Of a stretch of 64,000 nucleotides of DNA, positions 44,852 through 54,400 are shown piece by piece (within the stretch, counting starts at the first letter, position 1; every line of letters starts with the position of its first letter). The stretch comes from Effrenium voratum. Taxonomy: Eukaryota > Sar > Dinophyceae > Suessiales > Symbiodiniaceae. The notes beneath the pieces are model-generated. The model searched no databases. It was not told where the DNA came from and saw only the letters and a program-made list of their open reading frames with translations. The stretch is taken from the NCBI GenBank assembly GCA_963377175.1, contig CAUJNA010003493.1, positions 253,584 to 317,583 on the forward strand, written 5' to 3'. Made by a program: the position numbers and the translations under genes.

Positions 44852-44998
44852 GTGAACACCAAGTATCGAGGAGCTGCGTCCTATGGCACCATTAGCCAGG
44901 AGGCCGGGTCCGGTGTCAATGAGACCGACGGGGCCAAAAGGAAACCGGCACAAAGGCAAAACCATTTGGCCATGGAATTTGATTGCAGAAATCCTCAT
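44852..44998 (+). CDS. Putative 49-codon exon
   Basis: CCGGCGAG acceptor and CCTCAT|GTAAAT donor enclose exactly 49 codons in phase 0: VNTKYRGAASYGTISQEAGS, GVNETDGAKRKPAQRQNHLA, MEFDCRNPH. If unspliced the frame continues to TGA at 45062. Confidence 0.5.
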
Positions 44999-45060
44999 GT
45001 AAATCTTGCCACCAAAGGATCCCCAAGTAAAGAAGCAAAAGTAATGCCCATTCGAGGGCC

Positions 45061-45327
45061 TTGACAAGTAGAGGCTTGCTCGAAATATCCAATGACATGG
45101 TCAATTCGCGCAGACGGGGGCTGACTGAAGAAACATCCAGACCGACTCAAACAAATCCCGTGTCCATAGGATTCCTGAAAGGATACCAGCTGAGCCCACC
45201 AAAAAAAATGCAAAAACCACATCAGCTGACTTCGATCCGAGTTCTTGGTTTCAGGCGGTTTGCGGCTGCCAAGAAGGGGACTCCACACGTCAGTGCCCTT
45301 GCATGGCCGCCAAGCTGCGATTCGTAA
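45061..45327 (+). CDS. Hypothetical frame, one or two exons
   Basis: Open for 88 codons: LLEISNDMVNSRRRGLTEET, SRPTQTNPVSIGFLKGYQLS, then after CTTGGTTTCAG (45254) RFAAAKKGTPHVSALAWPP. A perfect donor GATTC|GTAAGG at 45324 could end it. Confidence 0.4.
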   Translation: MTSRGLLEISNDMVNSRRRGLTEETSRPTQTNPVSIGFLKGYQLSPPKKMQKPHQLTSIRVLGFRRFAAAKKGTPHVSALAWPPSCDS

Positions 45328-45400
45328 GGAGATGGAGGAGGCTGAGAGGATCCGAAACCAGTACACCACAGACCTGTCCAGCATCAAGAAGGCCGGGTAG
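45308..45400 (+). CDS. Putative C-terminal exon, coiled-coil like
   Basis: Frame RQAAIRKEMEEAERIRNQYT, TDLSSIKKAG, TAG at 45398. Strong K/E heptad character. It overlaps the preceding frame and its donor, so the two readings are alternatives. The acceptor may be CACGTCAG at 45293. Confidence 0.42.
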   Translation, partial: RQAAIRKEMEEAERIRNQYTTDLSSIKKAG

Positions 45401-46091
45401 CAACGCCGCAAGCTGTCCCGGGTTTCAAGCCGAAATCTGAGTTGTTCCGCCTGGTTCCTTGAATAGCATCAATTTTGGTTCATACCAAGCTCTTAGGGAA
45501 CGATCCTGAGATTCTTGGAGCCAGTGAATACATTCAGTTCAAGTTCCCAAGGTAGTTGTTTTCGCGATGAGTTTCGTATCAAGTTTGTTTGGGGGACTAA
45601 AAGGAAAGCCAAAGCCCATGTGGGCGGGGGTTGTTTTGGGGAACCAAGGCAAGGCGAAGATCTTGCTCGGGGGTCCCCGATCTGAGCCCATGGTTCCCTA
45701 GAACAACTTTTAAAGTTGGGATGCATATAGCTTGTGTCCAGTCTTCCCGACCCTTTCCGGAGCAATCATGGAAGTGGACGTTCGGAAGGTTTTGGACCAC
45801 CATCCTCTTAAGGCCCAAAGCGTTCACATTGGAAAGAGGACACCTCCAAATCCAATTTGCCGGGAACCTGAGTGGGGTTAACAAGGGAACGAGGTTCGGA
45901 GGGTGGGCAGGAGGGAATCCGTGGCAGGCAACTGTGCCAAGTTCACCCGAACGTTTGGAGGTTACATCCGCTCTGCCCAGGCGGATGTCCAGCCGGCACG
46001 GAAGAGGCGGGCCTTCAAGAGCCGCTTTCCAACCTTTCCAACATGGAGGGCGGCTGTCGAAAGAAAGGAAGCCTTGATTTGAGGGTAAAAG

Positions 46092-46484
46092 GTGCAGGTT
46101 TTAGAATGTTGCAGGTCAAAGGTGCAGGATCCTTACGAAGCCAAACTTGTGGGGGAGGGGGTTGTCAAAAGACTTGACGCCTACCCAGCTTGCCTGAGGC
46201 TGCTGCTTAAACGACTGAAGCCTGGCTTCGCAGGGAGCTCAGACCAGCCGCGCGGTTTACGGAATCCCCGCGCCCTCTGGCGGCCACGTGCGAAGGGAGG
46301 GTTGATCAGCGGGCCAGCCCATGTGGATCCTGGTTTGAAGGGGGTGCGCTTTCGCGCGGTGTTCTTGAAGGGGTGCCTTTTGCGACCCAAAAGGGGTCGC
46401 CATTTTGTCAGCCCAAATGGCGCCGAGATAAAGGGTAGGCCGCTCTGGGCTTTGGTAGATGATTTTTGGATGTATCTTTTTTGA
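46092..46484 (+). CDS. Hypothetical ORF, 130 codons, basic
   Basis: VKRLDAYPACLRLLLKRLKP, then R/G-rich, VDPGLKGVRFRAVFLKGCLL, HFVSPNGAEIKGRPLWALVD, ending DFWMYLF. No family recognised. An R/S-rich frame ends just upstream (45960-46077). Confidence 0.38.
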   Translation: MQVLECCRSKVQDPYEAKLVGEGVVKRLDAYPACLRLLLKRLKPGFAGSSDQPRGLRNPRALWRPRAKGGLISGPAHVDPGLKGVRFRAVFLKGCLLRPKRGRHFVSPNGAEIKGRPLWALVDDFWMYLF

Positions 46485-46562
46485 GCTAACACCCATGTTG
46501 CCTTATTCGCAACACAAGCAAAAGGCACGCGGAAAGCTAGTTTCCGCGGTCCACATCCCCAT

Positions 46563-46775
46563 GTGTTTGAACAAGAAACAAGCTTGCAAGGCACGTGGAG
46601 GGCGTTGTCCATCTTCTCTCAGAGGAGCTCTGGCGCTTCGGACACTGAGGCGGCCGGGAGCCGGACAAAGAGGCGATCCTGTCGGTGTCTCTTCATTTGG
46701 GAGCTCCAAATTTCAACAAAACAAAAAGCCATTGGGGAACAAGCAGTTCTGACTGCTCATTTGCAGACTCCCTGA
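46563..46775 (+). CDS. Hypothetical ORF
   Basis: FEQETSLQGTWRALSIFSQR, SSGASDTEAAGSRTKRRSCR, CLFIWELQISTKQKAIGEQA to TGA. GTG start, so probably exonic. Confidence 0.33.
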   Translation: MFEQETSLQGTWRALSIFSQRSSGASDTEAAGSRTKRRSCRCLFIWELQISTKQKAIGEQAVLTAHLQTP

Positions 46776-47096
46776 GTTCCTGGACTTTGGCCACTGGGGT
46801 CTGGACAAGTCAGTTCCTTTGTTTGAATCAGAGCCATAGCAAGAGGAGCCATTGCAGCCGAAAACACTGACTCATAGACGCGAGGTTAGTGCAGGTGGTG
46901 CAGCACCGGCAGGCCTGGGCATCCCAGTCTATGTCCTGCCTGTCAGCTCTGTGGACCCGTGGCAACGCGTGGGTTCCGGGGGGCCCTAAGGGGTACTGGT
47001 ATGTTCCACCTACCCCAACCCAAAGGGGAGGGCAACTTTTGAACGGAATCTGAGTTTGGGCTCCAGCGATTTGCAGTCCCCAATTTCCGTCCCCAG

Positions 47097-47163
47097 GAAA
47101 GCGAAGCCGAAGTTGAGGCTGAAGAGGAAGCTGAGGCTGAGGACCCTCGGAGCTCGGTTCAAG
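47097..47163 (+). CDS. Putative exon, glutamate-rich (frame ambiguous)
   Basis: CCGTCCCCAG acceptor and TTCAAG|GTCTCA donor. One frame is ESEAEVEAEEEAEAEDPRSS plus VQ; another is basic (RKAKPKLRLKRKLRLRTLGA). The borders are good, but the repetitive GAAGCTGAGG pattern leaves frame undecided. A GTGC microsatellite lies at 47562-47590. Confidence 0.4.
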
Positions 47164-48205
47164 GTCTCATTTCGAGGGGACACTGGATTCACATTTGGTC
47201 ACGAGCGACTCCACCGATCTATGGGGAGGACAGAGGAGGGAAGGGGAGGGAACTTCCTTAGGGGCCTTCCTTATTGCCAGAGTTGTGAATTGTAGTTTGC
47301 CAAGATACTTGTATTTCCCTTGGTTGATTTAAGGATCACCTTGAGGGGACATTATAAGCATTGCTGCCAAGGGGGTTGCCCCTATTTCAAGATACATCCG
47401 TCGGCCATCTTCTTTCCTTTGCAAGAATTGTGCCATGTTCGGAAACACCCAACTGGGTGCTTGACTGTTCTGGGCACATGTTCTTGTTTTTCCCCCATTG
47501 GTTTGGTTGAACACAAGCTTCTGAGGGTTGGGAAAGTACCATTGATATGGGTACGTCAGTGCGTGCGTGCGTGCGTGCGTGGGTGGGCGGGCGGTCGGGC
47601 GGGCGAGCGTGTGTGTCAAACTAGGGAGCGGCGTTTGGTCCATTTGCAGGTGGAACCTCCAAATCTCATGATTTGAAGGGGCTTATCGTCTTTGATGAAA
47701 AACATATGTCCCGGTGAGCAGTGTTGAGCAGAAGGAAAGTAGCTCAGGATACCCAAAGCACAGGGGCAGGAATTGGTCGGGTTCCTTTGGTTTCCCTTTG
47801 CCTCGTCCCGCTGTTTCACCCTTTGTAGAAGCGCTGTTGGTCGCTTGGAAGGAGCCAAACGTTGCTGAGACGGGATCGGAGCGATCCTCAGAGCCGGGAT
47901 CGCGCGAGGCGGGGGTCCAAGGGCCGGAGATGTGCGGCACCCTCCGATTCCCAGTGGGCATGGTAGTGGGTGGTTTCTACCCGGTTGGAGTGGGGTTCTA
48001 GCACAGCACAACCCGGTGCTTCCAGCCACCTGCAGGCAACCCAGGGGTTCTTCTCTCTAGGTGGTACGCCCTGGTTTCTCCTGGTTACCTACAAGAATGG
48101 CATCTGGAAGCGCGGGGCCATGAGTTCCTCAATGGCCTGTCCCCGTTAGCCATTCTCTGCGAAGCCTCGTAGCTTTCTGTGTCCAACGTAGCCCTGCACC
48201 TCGCA

Positions 48206-48274
48206 GCTTCATTTGCAATGCCTTCCCTGGTCGCGATCGTCTTCGGCGTCTTCACCGTCTTCGCGCAAGCGGAG
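48206..48274 (+). CDS. First exon of the aspartic protease: signal peptide
   Basis: GCACCTCGCAG (a possible leader trans-splice acceptor) precedes ATG at 48218. The frame MPSLVAIVFGVFTVFAQAEE is a typical signal peptide with cleavage likely after AQA. The 3' border is uncertain: phase 0 is needed by the next exon, and CAA|GCGGAG or GAG|GAGAGC would give it. Membership in the protease gene is inferred from position 300 bp upstream, and from a secreted or vacuolar protease needing a signal. Confidence 0.5.
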
Positions 48275-48573
48275 GAGAGCCGACCAAATTAACTTGCTCC
48301 CGTTTTTGGGGCGAGCTGCCCTTGCACAACAGCCTTTCAATACAGAAGCGGTTCTCCCAAAAGGGTTGGGCCGTTTTTTCTAATTCAAACACCACGTGTC
48401 GTTTGGTTTATTAAACATTCTTGTTTCAACACATGAAGCAAGCACAAAGGGAAGCCCTCAACGAGACCCCTTTTAATAAGTCAATCTGTCTCAGAATTTC
48501 TTTGGGTCCCAGTGATTTCCCTTTCCCTGGGTAGTTTTGGGGATGTCGCGTACGACCAAGGGCCCCTTCGCAG

Positions 48574-48699
48574 GACCCCGGAGCCGAGCCCTTGGTGGTG
48601 CGCCTGCAGCGGGTCGCCACGGAGTCGTCGGATGCGTCGAAATCGGTCCACTTCTACGTGGGGCGCCTGGAGGTGGGGAAACCCGCCCAGAGCTTCCAG
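48574..48699 (+). CDS. Pepsin-like (A1) aspartic protease, exon 2
   Basis: CCTTCGCAG acceptor; exactly 42 codons in phase 0: DPGAEPLVVRLQRVATESSD, ASKSVHFYVGRLEVGKPAQS, FQ. Y-x-G-x-(I/L)-x-V-G-x-P-x-Q-x-F is the strand before the first catalytic aspartate in pepsin-family enzymes. The donor TTCCAG|GCGCGG is of GC type and is confirmed by the fit to the next exon, VLFDTASG, in phase 0. The GC donor supports a dinoflagellate-like splicing system. GC3 is very high. Confidence 0.72.
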
Positions 48700-48800
48700 G
48701 CGCGGCGGGCAGCTTTTTGCGTTGCTTGGACACGCGCGTTTCCGCTGGGAAACGGGGCACGCAGACCAAGACCGTGGATGGCTGCGAAATCCGTTTTGCA

Positions 48801-48906
48801 CCTCAGAAAACCCAGGTTTCTGATGATTCCCGTGTAAATACCAACAAATACGGGTGTCCCATGGTGCCAGAGTGGTGCGAAATTTCGTCCATCCACAGTA
48901 TGGGGG
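48801..48906 (-). mobile_element. TIR element family C, copy 2
   Basis: Inverted relative to 38411-38518, and longer: on the minus strand CCATACTGTGGATGGACG is followed by AAATTTCGCACCACTCTGG, which copy 1 lacks. It lies inside the GC-AG intron of the protease gene. Confidence 0.6.
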
Positions 48907-50371
48907 CTTAAGTTCTCATATTTGCGGCCGCTTCAGGCAGTGTCCTTTTGGTGTCCACCTACAACCGTGCAGAAAGGGTTTTGTTTTGCATGTACCCATG
49001 TCCGTCATGATCAGAAATCTAAACGGGCCGCTAGTGGATGGTGGAGGAAACCTACTGTTTTTCGAGCATTGGGGAAACTCAGAAACGGCAGTTTTGATCA
49101 CTTTGTGTGGCTATGAAAGGAATGATGGGCTCCCTGTTATTGTTGAGAAAATCGGGGACAAAAACATGGGGAGGGGTTCAAAAACCGGGAGGAGGGGTCA
49201 AAAAAAGGAAGGGGTGAGGGGGAAACACAAAGAGGGGGATCAAACAAGAAGTGGGGGTGGGGGGGAGGGGGGTGCCCCCAGGCATGACTGACAAAGTTGA
49301 AAGTGCGGGCGTCCCAAAAGAAGTTAGTTCCAAGAAGGCACGATCAAGGGGCCTTGGGGCTAAGGAGGCTCTTTTCCACCTCTAGGATGAATGGTAGATG
49401 TGCTTCTTGAACGCGCACAAACTGGTCAGCTCGCTGCGGAACATCCCCAGTAATATGTCACCTTTATTTGGGAGGGGGGTGCCTTTTGATGGGCCTGAGG
49501 CCAAAAGGGGGTAGCCCCAATGCGGCCTCGCCTTGGGGCGGGCCTACCGGAATTTGAGTTGCAGGAGGAAGTCATGACCGTTATACCTTTGTCCAAAGGA
49601 TGATTCTCCTGTTCAGAATCCCGTGTTCCCAGCATTTTGGGCAACTGTCAGAGCATAATCCCCAAGAATCCACAGAAAAGGAAGGACACTTCGAATTTGG
49701 TCAGAGTTTTGCTGCAAGCGCTATGCTAGTTTCAAGTGAGCGGGCAAAATCCATTCCTACCGGCCTCGGTTCCTAGCAGCCATGGAGATGGCCTACTTTT
49801 GACCATGCAGTTTTGGGAATGAACCCTCCAGGATCCCCACAAAGGAAACCACCAGTTGGCTGCCAGTTGGAGAGTTTATAGAAGTCATTCCAGCTCGTTC
49901 CGAAGAGCCGACAAGTTTGGAATGTGGGTCGACCATGTGTCACGGAGGCTGTAGAAAGCCCTATGAGAACCTTTGCAACTACCCAAGACACACAGCGACT
50001 ATAGAAAGGGCATATGCTCGTTTTCATTTTGCCGGGAGTGGTTTGCAGGTGTGGAACCAAAACCAAGGAAACCGCAAAGCAGGTGGGTTTTGGTGGTATC
50101 GGTTTAGATTTTCTGGATTTGACTCGGACCCAGAAAGCTCATTCCTCATTTCCTCATGCCCTCAGGGGATGGCATTAACCTCTTACAATTTTACCTAGTT
50201 GATGGCGAGCACGGGACAAGATAGGCTCGCCATGCAGATCATTTGGATCCTTCTTCTTTTGGAAGCTTGCTTCCCCGCCAGCTGAAAGGTTAAACAGTTT
50301 GCAAGCCGGCACCCCTCCCCCCCCCCCAGAAAAACACACAAAAAACGGGTGCATGGCACACGTGTTTGCAG
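48907..50371. other. Remainder of the protease intron
   Basis: No exon with good borders. A frame at 48950-49291 (GGNLLFFEHWGNSETAVLIT, LCGYERNDGLPVIVEKIGDK) is protein-like but ends in a G-rich repeat; it may be chance. G-rich tracts lie at 49190-49270. Confidence 0.4.
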
Positions 50372-50481
50372 GTGCTTTTCGATACCGCCTCGGGCCACGT
50401 TTTGTTGCCCCACAGCTCCTGCGGCACCAATGCCTGCCACCAGCACAAGCAGTTCTCGCCCTCCCACTCAGAGAGACTCGG
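50372..50481 (+). CDS. Pepsin-like (A1) aspartic protease, exon 3 with active-site motif
   Basis: GTGTTTGCAG acceptor; VLFDTASGHVLLPHSSCGTN, ACHQHKQFSPSHSERL; donor CTCGG|GTTTGT. F-D-T-A-S-G-x-x-x-L-P is the first catalytic aspartate region (usual form DTGS; here DTAS). C-x4-C and the following H-K-Q-F-x-P-x-x-S match the loop after it in A1 proteases. The enzyme would cleave peptide bonds in a vacuole or outside the cell. The flap tyrosine and second aspartate are not found before the gap at 51401; the gene may be cut by the retroelement, or its later exons may lie beyond it. Confidence 0.75.
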
Positions 50482-51072
50482 GTTTGTGCTAAGGGTACAG
50501 TACCTGGAACCTCCAAAACGACCTCCGGTGCCCCTGTGTTTCAGCTCGGAAAGGGAAACGAAAAGGAAAGCACAAATTTTGGGGGTTCCCCTTGACACAA
50601 TACCCATGGCGCCAACAAAACAATAGCTTTCAGACCAACCAGGACTGCCCAGATGAGAGGGAAACCAGAAGGAACCCAAAACCCTTGAAGTCTGCTTGAA
50701 ATCATATTGCTATGTACTTTGGTTGGGGTCGATCATGATTCCTACAGTTTTGGAGAACATAAGGGTTCCTGCCAAGGGAGCCACGACTGTGACAAATCAG
50801 AATGTTTTGACCACGGCCCGTGGTTGGGACCCGCATGTTTGTGCCGCCTGAAGAGGGGGGGGGCGCTCCCCAAAACACAGGATGATATGGTATATAATGC
50901 AATGTTATTGCAATGCAATGTAGGGCAATGAAATGTCACAGTAAGGCAAACATGCAAAATACTGCGATGTCAAAAACAAGTATTGTAGTGCAATGTATAT
51001 AATGCAATGCATTTAATGCAATGCACTGTAATGAGCAATTTAGTATGTGTAGGCACTCAAGTGGCCTGTGTA
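50482..51072. other. Non-coding, AATGC-repeat patch
   Basis: 50890-51040 is built of AATGC/AATGT pentamers (TATAATGCAATG and similar). No exon of the protease is recognisable. Confidence 0.45.
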
Positions 51073-51730
<658 letters not shown>

Positions 51731-51740
<10 letters not shown>

Positions 51741-51831
51741 GCCCCCCTGTTCCTAAGGGGTTTTGCGGTCGTGCCTCTCTCTCTTTATTGGAGTATGCCC
51801 ATGCCAGCAAACCGGCCCCTTTCTTAGTACC
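51731..51831 (+). repeat. Terminal direct repeat of the retroelement, left copy
   Basis: GTGTGTGTGG, then GCCCCCCTGTTCCTAAGGGG, TTTTGCGGTCGTGCC, a TC run, TTTATTGGAGTATGCCC, ATGCCAGCAAACCGG, CCCCTTTCTTAGTACC. It recurs at 63898-64000 with a single difference (two bases in the TC run). Confidence 0.93.
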
Positions 51832-52270
51832 TCGTCGCGGTAGTCATGGGCACTGACGAGTAGCCGCGGCGAGCGAACAGATCGGGAAGGCTAGCTGACG
51901 AAACTCCACTTTTCAGATACTTGGGGATGCACTCTTGCATTGTTGCCGTCTCATATCAAGTGTGTTTAGGCACTGCGTCCGGGCTTCGGTCAGTGTCTTG
52001 ATCCCCTTTGCGGGCATCTGTTTTGACCCATGTACCGACACCTTCTTCAGACAGCCACCGGACCTTGTCGCTCATGACTCTGGAATTCCCCCTGTTGACT
52101 TTTCGCCGTTGACCATTCACCACGGGCTTGGACATGTCCCGGACGTTTCAGCACCCCAGATTACCTCACGTTTGACTTCTCCACTTGACGGGTCGCCAGA
52201 CTACCCGACATATCAGGCATGACTCCATGACACCGCCAGTTGGTTATTGGCTCGCAATTGCTGGCAGCAG
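51832..52270 (+). other. 5' leader of the element with an upstream frame
   Basis: A frame at 51935-52222 (no ATG; ends PDYPTYQA) is in the same frame as ORF1 and separated from it by one TGA at 52220-52222. Its P/S/T-rich end (SRLTSPLDGSPDYPTYQA) resembles ORF1, so ORF1 may once have begun farther upstream. Confidence 0.45.
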
Positions 52271-53815
52271 ATGCCACGGCCCAACGCAGGCCCGATGTCG
52301 AACTCAGCAGGCCCCATGACCAAGGCATCCAGGAACACCGCGGGTCCTACGCCGCCCAGGTCACCAGTGCACCAGACAGCATCACCGAGCAGGAGTTCGC
52401 TTGTGACACCAACTTCTAGCATCTCCTGCGCGGTGTCCAGCACCTCAAGGGCTACCAAACATGCGGTTCCAGCTCTTGCTCCCGGCGACGCCTCGGCATC
52501 GATCCCTACCCTGCATGTCTGGCCTGCATCAGTAGCTGGCCCTCTGCCGCAAATCCTGGTGAAAGCACGCCCGGCCACACCGATGACTCCAATGACTCCA
52601 ATGACGCCGACTACCCCAACGGCTTCAACTACAGCATGCCCACCTATGACCACAGCACCGACCCCTATCGCACCGATCCCTACGGCAACTCCATCAGGTC
52701 AGATGCTTCCACCGCCCAACCCACCAGCCAGGTCACGCCACACAACGGAGGGAGAGCGGTCACGTTCCCACAACACTTCCCCCTACTCCAAGTCAGTGCC
52801 CCCACAACGGCGAGGTCGAGCTCGCTCCAGGACGCCACCACCGATCTCCCGAAGGGACACAACATCGGACAATTCCATCACGGCAGCACCGGATCTTGCC
52901 GTGTCGGCACCCACAGCAGCCAAGTCCTCATCCCGGGCGCCTACGGCAACTAAAGCCTCATCCCGACGACCGAGAAGCAATCGATCTCCACTTCCGCGTA
53001 GCAGAAGCAGTGCCCCATCGGCTCCAGCCTCAAAGGCCACAGGTGCTCACCCAGATGTGGGGTCGTCATCGAGGAGCATGCAACTACGCCCAAATCCGCA
53101 GGCGCACCCACCGCTGATCCTGCTTCCCAACCCGGAGTCTGACCCGTGGAGGAACGAACTTCAGGTGCTTGCCGCACCGTACCTCCGCGGGGGGATCCCA
53201 GTCAATCAGGAGCAGATGGACTACGTGGCCGCTACCTTGAATGCAGCCGGCATACCGCCTCAGCACTCCACTCTGAACTATGCGAAGGTCAATCCGGAAC
53301 ATCACTTTTATAAGATCACTCCGCACTGGTTCATGCTGACCGTCCCCTACCTTGGCGCTACAGTTCGGCTCAAAGAGCCAACGAAGACGCGACCCATGCT
53401 GCTCTGGACTCACGCATCCAGCGTCGGCGGCACTAGAGGCATCCTGCGGAGCCGACAGATCCATCCTTCCCGGCAGCACTCCTCGGAGTGCCCAGCCTTT
53501 TACGCCCAAGGCTGGAAGATCACTGGACACGCCGACTATGATGCTGAAGAAATTGCTCGCACGATGAGCCAGAACTGGAGTATGTCTTTCAACATGGCCC
53601 AATTGCTGTTGTTTGGACGCGCTGTCGGTACCTGTCAGCCGATTCGATCGGGAGGAGAGCAAGCTTGCATTGTGGCCCTGGATTCCAGTGAACGTCCAGA
53701 TGTCATCCACTATGTGTCGGGCAAGTGTTGGATGGTGATCCCGGAGGCAAGCCAGATCGTTGGACTCGCATGGCCTACCGATACGAAGCCGCCCACCGGT
53801 GTCCTCCGCTCGTGA
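52271..53815 (+). CDS. Retroelement ORF1: P/S/T-rich protein with conserved-looking C-terminal domain
   Basis: ATG at 52271 gives 514 residues. Residues 1-275 are low-complexity P, S, T, A and R, with SR-type stretches (about 165-265), suggesting a disordered nucleic-acid-binding or gag-like region. Residues about 280-500 look globular: PLILLPNPESDPWRNELQVL, HHFYKITPHWFMLTVPYLGA, then LLWTHASSVGGTRGILRSRQ, with P-x-FYAQGW 20 residues on and ending CWMVIPEASQIVGLAWP. The H-x-S-x-x-G-x-x-G-I-L-x4-I-x-P pattern recalls ADP-ribosyltransferase-like folds, but no catalytic set is proven. It is the first of four co-oriented ORFs between the direct repeats. Confidence 0.7.
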   Translation: MPRPNAGPMSNSAGPMTKASRNTAGPTPPRSPVHQTASPSRSSLVTPTSSISCAVSSTSRATKHAVPALAPGDASASIPTLHVWPASVAGPLPQILVKARPATPMTPMTPMTPTTPTASTTACPPMTTAPTPIAPIPTATPSGQMLPPPNPPARSRHTTEGERSRSHNTSPYSKSVPPQRRGRARSRTPPPISRRDTTSDNSITAAPDLAVSAPTAAKSSSRAPTATKASSRRPRSNRSPLPRSRSSAPSAPASKATGAHPDVGSSSRSMQLRPNPQAHPPLILLPNPESDPWRNELQVLAAPYLRGGIPVNQEQMDYVAATLNAAGIPPQHSTLNYAKVNPEHHFYKITPHWFMLTVPYLGATVRLKEPTKTRPMLLWTHASSVGGTRGILRSRQIHPSRQHSSECPAFYAQGWKITGHADYDAEEIARTMSQNWSMSFNMAQLLLFGRAVGTCQPIRSGGEQACIVALDSSERPDVIHYVSGKCWMVIPEASQIVGLAWPTDTKPPTGVLRS

Positions 53816-54129
53816 ACCTGCACCAGGAGCTGCTGTAACCAATGACAATTCATGATGTTTCATTGCGAAAAAGAGCATCCTTCGCCACACTGCCGTCTTC
53901 GACCACCGACGATATTTTGCGACAAAAAGTGCACGCCAGAGCCTCAAACAAGCATGACTTCCGTGTTGGTCTTACTGCGGGTTCTTTCGCTTTTTGATGT
54001 TTCGTTGTGACTACTGCTGTTTCCCGGTTTCAAAAAGCCCTGAGTCCGATTGTAAATCGGGTGCCGTTTTGACAATTTGTGCCGTCTCGGCAATTTGTGC
54101 CGTACCCCTAGCTTTTAATCTATTAGCAA
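53816..54129 (+). promoter_or_regulatory. Inter-ORF spacer, possible trans-splice acceptor region
   Basis: Contains TTCTTTCGCTTTTTGATGTT then CGTTGTGA and CTGCTGTTTCCCGGTTTC. T/C-rich tracts of this kind recur before ORF3 and ORF4 (CGCTGTTTTTCGATGTTT at 62627). In dinoflagellates coding units receive a spliced leader at such sites; that use here is inference. Confidence 0.35.
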
Positions 54130-54400
54130 GTGTTGACGGCGAACTCCCATCTCGTGATGGCTTCTCAGTGGAACTATTCATGGCCGGCGACATCGGCACC
54201 CTCCTCCTCTTCGCATCCGGGATCCTCGTACCTTCCATCATGGTCAGTCCCGCAGTCCCAGCAGGAGGTCTATTTGAGCTCCAATCGGATGGAATCCTTG
54301 CAGCATCAACCTCGAGAGGAAGCAGCGCCTCGCGTCACACCAGTTTCCTCCTCAACCTCCCGGTCAGTTTTACAACTATCACGGTGGTGGAACAAACCAC

